This document shows positions 58,514 through 64,000 of a stretch of 64,000 nt of DNA, piece after piece (position 1 is the first letter of the stretch; every line of letters starts with the position of its first letter). This DNA is from Ustilago trichophora (lineage: Eukaryota > Basidiomycota > Ustilaginomycetes > Ustilaginales > Ustilaginaceae): NCBI GenBank assembly GCA_900323505.1, contig OOIN01000039.1, forward strand, positions 124,001-188,000, in the 5' to 3' direction. The translations under genes and the position numbers were made by a program. The notes beneath the pieces were generated by a model. The model saw only the letters and a program-made list of their open reading frames with translations, did not search any database and had not been told where the DNA came from.

Positions 58514-59539
58514 ATGACCACCGCCAACTACAAGCACCCTAACTTCAAGCAGCAGTGGGGTCTCAGCGAGGATCCCAACGGAAGCGACCATGTCGTCACC
58601 TCGCAAGGTCACAAGCTCACGCGTACCGTCACTGCCGGTGGACACGAGGTCGACTCGTCGCAGCCCGGTTTCCCTGTCTACCATCGAAGGATCGCAAAGT
58701 GAGTACAAGCTTTTCACAGTCAAGTTGGGCGCGAATGGTTGGGATGTTTTCGAGACACGTGTGGCGAAAGACATGGTGTTCAGAAGCTGACCAGCGTGGT
58801 CTTCTTGTTGAAATTTCTGGTGCTCGTGCGCAACAGCCCCTTCCCCTTGGTCTGCATCGCTACAGGAGCATCGGTGCTCATGCTTGGATTCATCCTGACT
58901 GGTAACCGTGGTATTACCAACCCTGCCATCTGTAAGTTCCGCATACCTTCCTTGAGCTCGATTCTGAGTTACAGCGTGCTGAGCTTGCAAATTTACCTCC
59001 GTCTCCATCTCTCCTGGCGCTATACAGACATGGCAATGGGACTTCCCCTCGGAATGATTGGCAACTTTGCCGCGTGCATGTTTGCCTTCGCTGAAGGTTC
59101 CACCTACCTTGCCACGATCGGCGGCACTCTTGCTGGCCTTCTTGGAGGAGCAGGTTTGCTCTTCTTGCCCTGGACTGGAATTCAGGCCACCTACGTTGTT
59201 GGTGGTGCCACTCAAGCCAACCCTATGGCAGGTGTTGCCGAATTCTACAAAGCCGCCGCCATGGTCTTCTTCATCGCCTTGATCCCCATCTTTTTGATCT
59301 TCCTTGCTTCCTTCCGCACCAGTGGCCCTATCGCAGGTGCAGCACTCACCATTGTCGTCGCTCTGGGCTGCCTCGGCGGCGCTTACATCGGAGGTAGCCC
59401 CAACGAGGTCATCATGAAGGCTTCCGGTGCCCTGTTTATCATTATCGGCGTCGCCCTCTTCTACGCTGCCACGTCGGTGATGCTGGCCGAGGAGGGTTGG
59501 AAGATCCTTCCCGTCTTCCCTCTGCCCAGGGTCGAGTAA
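58514..59539 (+). CDS. GPR1/FUN34/YaaH-family transporter, paralogue 2, three exons
   Basis: Exons 58514-58698, 58837-58931 and 59028-59539; introns of 138 and 96 nt. The spliced frame is 792 nt (263 aa). It opens with a hydrophilic tail, then HRRIANPFPLVC, a variant of the NPxPLG family signature (Val instead of Gly at the last position). Six hydrophobic segments follow, such as SVLMLGFILTGNRGITNPAI and LATIGGTLAGLLGGAGLLFL. The shared HRRIANPxPL and RTxTxGGH motifs show it is related to the gene at 54588-55761, and intron 1 of each falls at nearly the same place around the NPxPL motif. The body after the motif is less similar to Ato2 than that of paralogue 1, so the substrate may differ. 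Confidence 0.85.
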
Positions 59540-60138
59540 GGCTCTTGTTCAAACAGAAACAGAACCCTGCAATTTGTTTGACATATCACCTTGTTCTTGT
59601 TTAATTGGCTTCTCAATTTTGCCTTTTGCGGCTGTTACTTTACCTCCTACCTTGAACCCTCTTCGGCTCTGTCGCCAGCTGAACTCTCGACCAGCTGTGG
59701 GATGGAGTGTCACCTGGAATACGAATGCAACATCATATACATCTTTGCGTCGTGTGATGAGGATAGTAACAAAGTACTGTTGTGTGGTACAGCCGCTTGC
59801 TGCCGTCGGATCGGACCTTGTCCCCGCATTTTCCATGTTGTGCAGCCTGCAACCTGTGCAGAACGCCAAATGAAGAGAAAAAAAATGAAAAGAAAAGAAT
59901 CCTTTTGAATTTTTAATTTTTATTTTTTTCCATGAAAATGTTAGAAGATGGAATTTACAACATTCTTAAATCGAAATTTCGGCATGTGTAGCGCGTGGGC
60001 GAAGCGTGGGGGAGAAAGGGCGCGGCAACCAGAAAGCAATCCTTCTCGGCGCAGCATAGCCGTAAGTAGAGGATCACCTTGTCACCCGTGATTCCACCAC
60101 CATCACTTGTTCTCACTCAACTCTGAAAGTCACTCAAC
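59540..60138. other. Intergenic region between transporter 2 and the decarboxylase
   Basis: 599 bp containing the transporter 3' end and the upstream region of the decarboxylase. There is an AT-rich spot at 59870-59970 with A and T runs. No gene recognised. Confidence 0.4.
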
Positions 60139-61806
60139 ATGGACATCGAAGGCTTCCGCAAGGCAGGATATGCAGCCGTCGACAGGATTTGCGACTACTA
60201 CTCCTCGCTCTCCTCCCTCCCTGTATCCTCGGCTGTCCAGCCCGGCTTCCTCTCCTCTTCCATTCCTCTCCAACCGCCAACCACAGGCGAAGAGTGGAAA
60301 ACCATCGACAATGACTACCACAACATCATCATGCCCGGCATCACTCACTGGCAACATCCCAACTTTTACGGCTACTTCCCTTGCAACGCCTCGTTCGAAG
60401 GTGCTATTGCCGATCTGTACTGTGCCAGCATCAGCAATCCCGGATTCAACTGGTCCGTCTCACCCAGTGTCACCGAGTTGGAGATTCTCATGGTCGATTG
60501 GGTCGGTAGAATGCTGGGCTTGGACGAAGAGTGGCTGTCGACCAGCAAGTCGGGGACAGGTGGGGGGATTATTTTGGGTTCGGCAAGTGAGGTGGCTGTG
60601 ACGGTGGCTATCGCTGCAAGGGAGAGATGTATCGCGTTGCTTGCGGACGAGTTTCCCATGCCCAACAGTTCGACTGAAGCTCATGGTGGTCAAAAGGGAG
60701 AGGGTCTCGATGCGGATCAAAACGTAGCTATGGAAGGTAAAACCGCATCTCAAATTGGCCAAGAGTCAACTCCAGATGCAAGCTCCCAAATGGCCGAATG
60801 GCGAGGCAAGCTCACATCCAAATTGGTCATGTATGGTACCACCCAAACCCACACCATCGCCGCCAAAGCAGCCTTGATCCTCGGTCTCGATTTCAAGGCT
60901 CTACCCGTCTCCGCACCCAACTATTCCCTCTCTGCCTCGACGCTTCGCACCGCCATTGAACAAGATACCGCCCAAGGCAGGATCCCGTTTATGCTCATCG
61001 CCACCATCGGCACCACCTCTTCGGGAGCCATTGATGACATTTCCTCCCTCATCCAAGTCGCGCGTGACTATCCGACACTGTGGCTTCACATTGATGCAGC
61101 CTATGCCGGTGTCTGTCTTTCCATCCCCGAGATGCGTTCTGCGATGCATTTGGACGCCATCAACTCGGGAGCGGTGGATAGCTTTAGCACCAACCTTCAC
61201 AAATGGGGTTTGGTACAGTTCGATTGTTCCCCTCTGCTCGTACGAGATCGTGGCCACCTCTCCAGAGCACTCACCATCACCCCTGCCTATCTAAAGACGA
61301 AGCAGGGAGATGCAGGGAACGTGCTCGATTTGCGAAATCTTCAAATCTCCCTAGGACGACGTTTTAGAAGTCTCAAAATCTGGTTCGTCCTCCGCTCGTT
61401 TGGCGTCCAAGGTTTCCAAGCCCATCTCAAGACCACCATGGAATGTGCTAAAGTTTTTGAGGACAATCTCAAGGCGGATGATTCGGGATTGTTTGAAATC
61501 GTCGCTCCTCCCAGATGGGCTCTGGTCGTATTCAGGATCAAACCACCCAGTGATGAATCGGGCGGAAATGGGGAGGGAGGTCAGTTGGACGAACTCAACA
61601 AGGCATTCTGGGAAGATCTGCAAGAGTTATCGGACAAGTTTGTACTGACACAAACGAGTTTGCCGGGTGTAGGATTCTGCGTGAGATTTGTAGTGGGTAG
61701 TCCACAGACGAGAAGGGAACATGTTGAGGAGACGTGGCAGCTGGTCGCCGAGACAGGAAAGAGGACTTGGGCCCGGTTCAGCGGTGGCAACCATGCTTCA
61801 TCGTAA
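60139..61806 (+). CDS. PLP-dependent aromatic-amino-acid decarboxylase-like enzyme
   Basis: A 555-aa single-exon ORF of the group II decarboxylase fold. Visible motifs are WQHPNFYGYFP (substrate channel), a Gly-rich GGGIILGSASEVAV near residue 145, TQTH with the cofactor-stacking His238, HIDAAYAG with Asp319, and NLHKWG with the PLP-binding Lys355. The mobile active-site loop reads VLDLRNLQISLGRRFRSLKI. Family members have DYRHWQ or a similar DY at that place; here residue 398 is Leu. In AADC enzymes that Tyr protonates the product, and its replacement by Phe in plant relatives gives aldehyde synthases, so the reaction here may not be simple decarboxylation. A hydrophilic insert (about residues 175-220) is present. 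The substrate is probably an aromatic amino acid, but not settled. Confidence 0.85.
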   Translation: MDIEGFRKAGYAAVDRICDYYSSLSSLPVSSAVQPGFLSSSIPLQPPTTGEEWKTIDNDYHNIIMPGITHWQHPNFYGYFPCNASFEGAIADLYCASISNPGFNWSVSPSVTELEILMVDWVGRMLGLDEEWLSTSKSGTGGGIILGSASEVAVTVAIAARERCIALLADEFPMPNSSTEAHGGQKGEGLDADQNVAMEGKTASQIGQESTPDASSQMAEWRGKLTSKLVMYGTTQTHTIAAKAALILGLDFKALPVSAPNYSLSASTLRTAIEQDTAQGRIPFMLIATIGTTSSGAIDDISSLIQVARDYPTLWLHIDAAYAGVCLSIPEMRSAMHLDAINSGAVDSFSTNLHKWGLVQFDCSPLLVRDRGHLSRALTITPAYLKTKQGDAGNVLDLRNLQISLGRRFRSLKIWFVLRSFGVQGFQAHLKTTMECAKVFEDNLKADDSGLFEIVAPPRWALVVFRIKPPSDESGGNGEGGQLDELNKAFWEDLQELSDKFVLTQTSLPGVGFCVRFVVGSPQTRREHVEETWQLVAETGKRTWARFSGGNHASS

Positions 61807-61992
61807 AAAAAACTGTTAAACACTTGACACGGTAGAGATTTGTAGAGAATCGACTCGGAAGGAAGTGATACGTTTCGTCGTAACACGCACGAGACATGTG
61901 TGTGCGTATGTGTGTGCATGAGATTTAGATTGTTTGGTGTCTTGTGAAGAATGCTACATTGCGAGGGTTAGCTACGCTTGACTTTGGACTGG

Positions 61993-62919
61993 TTACTTGA
62001 GCGGACTGAAGGGAAGGGGTCGCATGATCTGGGCATGCATCTTGTCGATCAACTTGACAGTCTGACTGACAGTGTCATTCCACGTCTCAACCTGCCAGGC
62101 CAGATCTCTGGTCCTCTTTCTCTCCTCCAACGAAGGATACTCCCAAATGTGGAAGACGGTGTGCAATCCACCAATCTGGGTGAACCAGGCACCGATGGGT
62201 TCGACAAACTTTCTCCTTGCCTCGAGTCCACGTCTCCAGTGCTGCTCCCACTCGAGCAAGTGACCTGGCTTGAGATGGTATGTCCTGAGCTCATACAGAC
62301 CGTTGGTGGTGCGAGGTGGGGAAGAGGGCCAGAAGGAGAATTCCTGAGTGAGCCAGTTGGATCGGTTGGAGAGAAGCGGGCGGATGCGGCGGGTGAGTTC
62401 TTGGAAGTCAGGATCGGAGCGAAGAGCGGACTCGGCCTTGTCGTAACCTGCATAGCCGTCGTACTCCCAAATATGGTAGAAAGTCTCGAGATCGCCGACA
62501 ATGACTTCCCAGCTACCGGTGAGACGCATGGGAAGGCCCTTTTCGGCGAGCTTGGGAAAGTATTGGGCGATGAGGGAACGGTATTCATCCGAATGGGCGG
62601 GGGAGACGGATTGGCGCTGGATCTCGTGAATGTATTTGCCACGTGCGACCTGCATCGAGTGAGACTGCTGTGTGACGCCTTCAGCTTTGGCCTTGTCTGA
62701 ACCGTGTAGAAGCGACTTGAGAAGGCTCTGCTTGGGTTGCTGTCCATCCTGTTCGGGCTGCTGCTGGCTTGTTGCGCCGTTCTGCTCAGCGGAAAGGGGT
62801 CGCGAGGGGATGATGAGCGATCGAGATGCTACGAGAGTGGTAGCAGAAGGTGTGAGTGTCCTTGTCGACCAGCCTCGGGTGGCTGTTCGCAGACCTCGAC
62901 CAGCGAGGGAAGCGGTCAT
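61993..62919 (-). CDS. NIPSNAP-family mitochondrial protein
   Basis: A 308-aa intron-free ORF. The N-terminus (TASLAGRGLRTATRGWSTRT) is basic and rich in Arg/Ser/Thr, a likely mitochondrial presequence. Two ferredoxin-like NIPSNAP halves follow: around residues 105-180 (ETFYHIWEYDGYAGY) and 205-300 (YELRTYHLKPGHLLEWE, FHIWEYPSLEERK). The repeated HIWEY motif, once in each half, is the family hallmark. Animal NIPSNAP1/2 act in mitochondrial quality control; the fungal role is not established. It reads divergently from the Pil1-like gene. Confidence 0.9.
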   Translation of the reverse strand: MTASLAGRGLRTATRGWSTRTLTPSATTLVASRSLIIPSRPLSAEQNGATSQQQPEQDGQQPKQSLLKSLLHGSDKAKAEGVTQQSHSMQVARGKYIHEIQRQSVSPAHSDEYRSLIAQYFPKLAEKGLPMRLTGSWEVIVGDLETFYHIWEYDGYAGYDKAESALRSDPDFQELTRRIRPLLSNRSNWLTQEFSFWPSSPPRTTNGLYELRTYHLKPGHLLEWEQHWRRGLEARRKFVEPIGAWFTQIGGLHTVFHIWEYPSLEERKRTRDLAWQVETWNDTVSQTVKLIDKMHAQIMRPLPFSPLK

Positions 62920-63663
62920 TGTGGATACGCGATAGCGAGGATGTATATGCTTGTGCTATGTTCTTCAAAAGCAGTGTGTTTATGTGTTTGATCCTAAAGA
63001 CAGCGATGTTTGATGTGTTTGAGGGATGGTGGTTGTGACATGAAAACGGACAGCCAACTGAGCTTCTTTCAAGAGGTGTGGGGAAAGTGTTGAGTGAGGC
63101 GGAATTAGAGGTGCAACGACGCTCGAGCCACGCTTCCTTTCCTCCAGCATTTCTCCACTCTCAGGCTCTAAGATGCACAAAAGCTGCAGCACGTGACGTC
63201 AGCGGGGGATAGAAGTAGCAACGACGGTCTAACAAACTCGAAAAATTGGCGGAGTTGTGCATACAATACAGTACTGTACAGTACAGTACGTTGCCGTCAT
63301 CGCTTCTCGGCATGACCGATTTGTTGAATTTATTTATTAAAAAAGAAAGCCCTAAACTGAGACACCTGAGGAAACAGAGCACACAGCACAGCCATGTTTG
63401 CTGCCAAGAAGCCCCTCTCTCTTGTTTCATCATCATCACCCATCTTTGGATTCATTGCCGGACTCGGCTCAGTGGCGATTCACTCTACCACCATCACCAT
63501 CATCATCGCAAATTCTGGCCCGACGAGGATCCCATATACCCCCCTTCTCCGGCCTCCTCTTTCTTTGCTTCAACAACAGAATACCCACTGCATTCATCCA
63601 CCACACAGACACCTTCAGCCCCATCTACCCGAGACCAAGTAGTGACCAACATCACTCGCAACC
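62920..63663. other. Divergent region between NIPSNAP and the BAR-domain gene
   Basis: 744 bp. It contains a 24-bp run of GTACAGTA units (63266-63289) that is largely palindromic, and a pyrimidine/CAC-rich leader before the ATG at 63664. No other gene supported. Confidence 0.5.
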
Positions 63664-64000
63664 ATGTCGTTCCTCAGAAAGGCACAGCAGCATGTTGCGC
63701 ACACCTCTAAACTTCCAGCACTTGGCAACCAGGATCTGAGGCAGCTTCAAGATGTCATCACGTCCGAAAAAAACTTTATCCAAGCCAACACCAAGGCTGC
63801 CACCGATTTCAAGAAGAACGCAGAATCCATCAAGGCTTGGTCGGCTGAAGAAGGTCCTGATCTCAACGATGTCGTCGGCAAAGTCTCACTGCTTTACGAC
63901 CACTATGCTGCCTCCCAGAACCGTCTCAACTCGCACCTTAGCACCGTTCGTCTGCATTTCAAATCCATCCGTACTCGCGAAGAGGCCCTCGCCGATCTAA
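63664..64000 (+). CDS. Pil1/LSP1-like BAR-domain protein, N-terminal part (cut by window end)
   Basis: The frame opens at ATG 63664 (context CAACCATGTC) and runs without stop to the last base: 112 codons visible. The sequence begins MSFLRKAQQHVAHTSK and then has charged, heptad-like helices (LRQLQDVITSEKNFIQANTK, NDVVGKVSLLYDHYAASQNR). It reaches LHFKSIRTREEALADL, which resembles the KSIRNIE block of eisosome core proteins. Pil1/Lsp1 BAR proteins shape plasma-membrane furrows and are linked to phosphoinositide lipids. The similarity is modest, and a more distant member of the fungal BAR superfamily is equally possible. The 3' part, including most of the BAR core, lies outside the window; an intron after this point is possible. 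Confidence 0.65.
   Translation, partial: MSFLRKAQQHVAHTSKLPALGNQDLRQLQDVITSEKNFIQANTKAATDFKKNAESIKAWSAEEGPDLNDVVGKVSLLYDHYAASQNRLNSHLSTVRLHFKSIRTREEALADL

Overview
The window reads as a gene-dense piece of a nuclear genome from a basidiomycete yeast or smut fungus, most likely Ustilaginaceae. Reasons: fungus-specific families (fungalysin M36 protease, GPR1/FUN34/YaaH transporters, membrane-anchored GH5 exo-glucanase), GC-rich codon use, very large intron-free ORFs next to small genes with short introns (74-149 nt, GTRAGT donors, CTGAC-type branch points), and CT/GA/GT microsatellites between genes. The genus is an inference; no ribosomal or mating-type marker is present.

Layout. 1-4890 is most of a tyrosine-recombinase retrotransposon (DIRS/Ngaro type): gag, reverse transcriptase-RNase H and tyrosine recombinase in three overlapping frames, ending in a split direct repeat; its left end lies outside the window. 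Then come STT4 phosphatidylinositol 4-kinase (+), a type II membrane GH5 beta-1,3-glucanase (-), a 3.85-kb gene-free stretch, UBA3 NEDD8-activating enzyme (+) converging on a nine-exon alpha/beta hydrolase (-), the nucleoporin NUP192/205 (-), a secreted fungalysin (+), a single-pass membrane protein (+), a BuGZ/ZNF207-like zinc-finger protein (+), a nucleotide-sugar transporter (-), a multi-pass membrane protein with a degenerate hydrolase domain (+), eIF4B (-), signal peptidase subunit SPC2 (+), ALG9 mannosyltransferase (+), ORC1 (-), a mitochondrial PDK/BCKDK-type kinase (+), two divergent acetate/ammonium-transporter paralogues (- and +), an aromatic-amino-acid decarboxylase-like enzyme (+), a NIPSNAP protein (-), and the start of a Pil1/BAR-like protein (+) cut by the window end.

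Most genes are housekeeping genes and are not arranged as a pathway cluster. Loose functional links are secretion and glycosylation (SPC2, ALG9, nucleotide-sugar transporter), the cell surface (GH5, fungalysin, membrane proteins) and phosphoinositide/plasma-membrane organisation (STT4, Pil1-like).

The intron models were worked out by hand. The spliced lengths of the alpha/beta hydrolase, UBA3, BuGZ-like, eIF4B, SPC2 and both transporter genes all come out as exact multiples of three. The least ordinary parts are the retrotransposon with two successive -1 frame steps, a 0.65-kb inverted-repeat element in the ORC1 upstream region with a pol III B-box-like sequence inside, a decarboxylase whose active-site loop has Leu where the catalytic Tyr is expected, the 4-nt first coding exon of eIF4B, and a TGTACTGTAC-type motif that recurs in non-coding gaps across the window.
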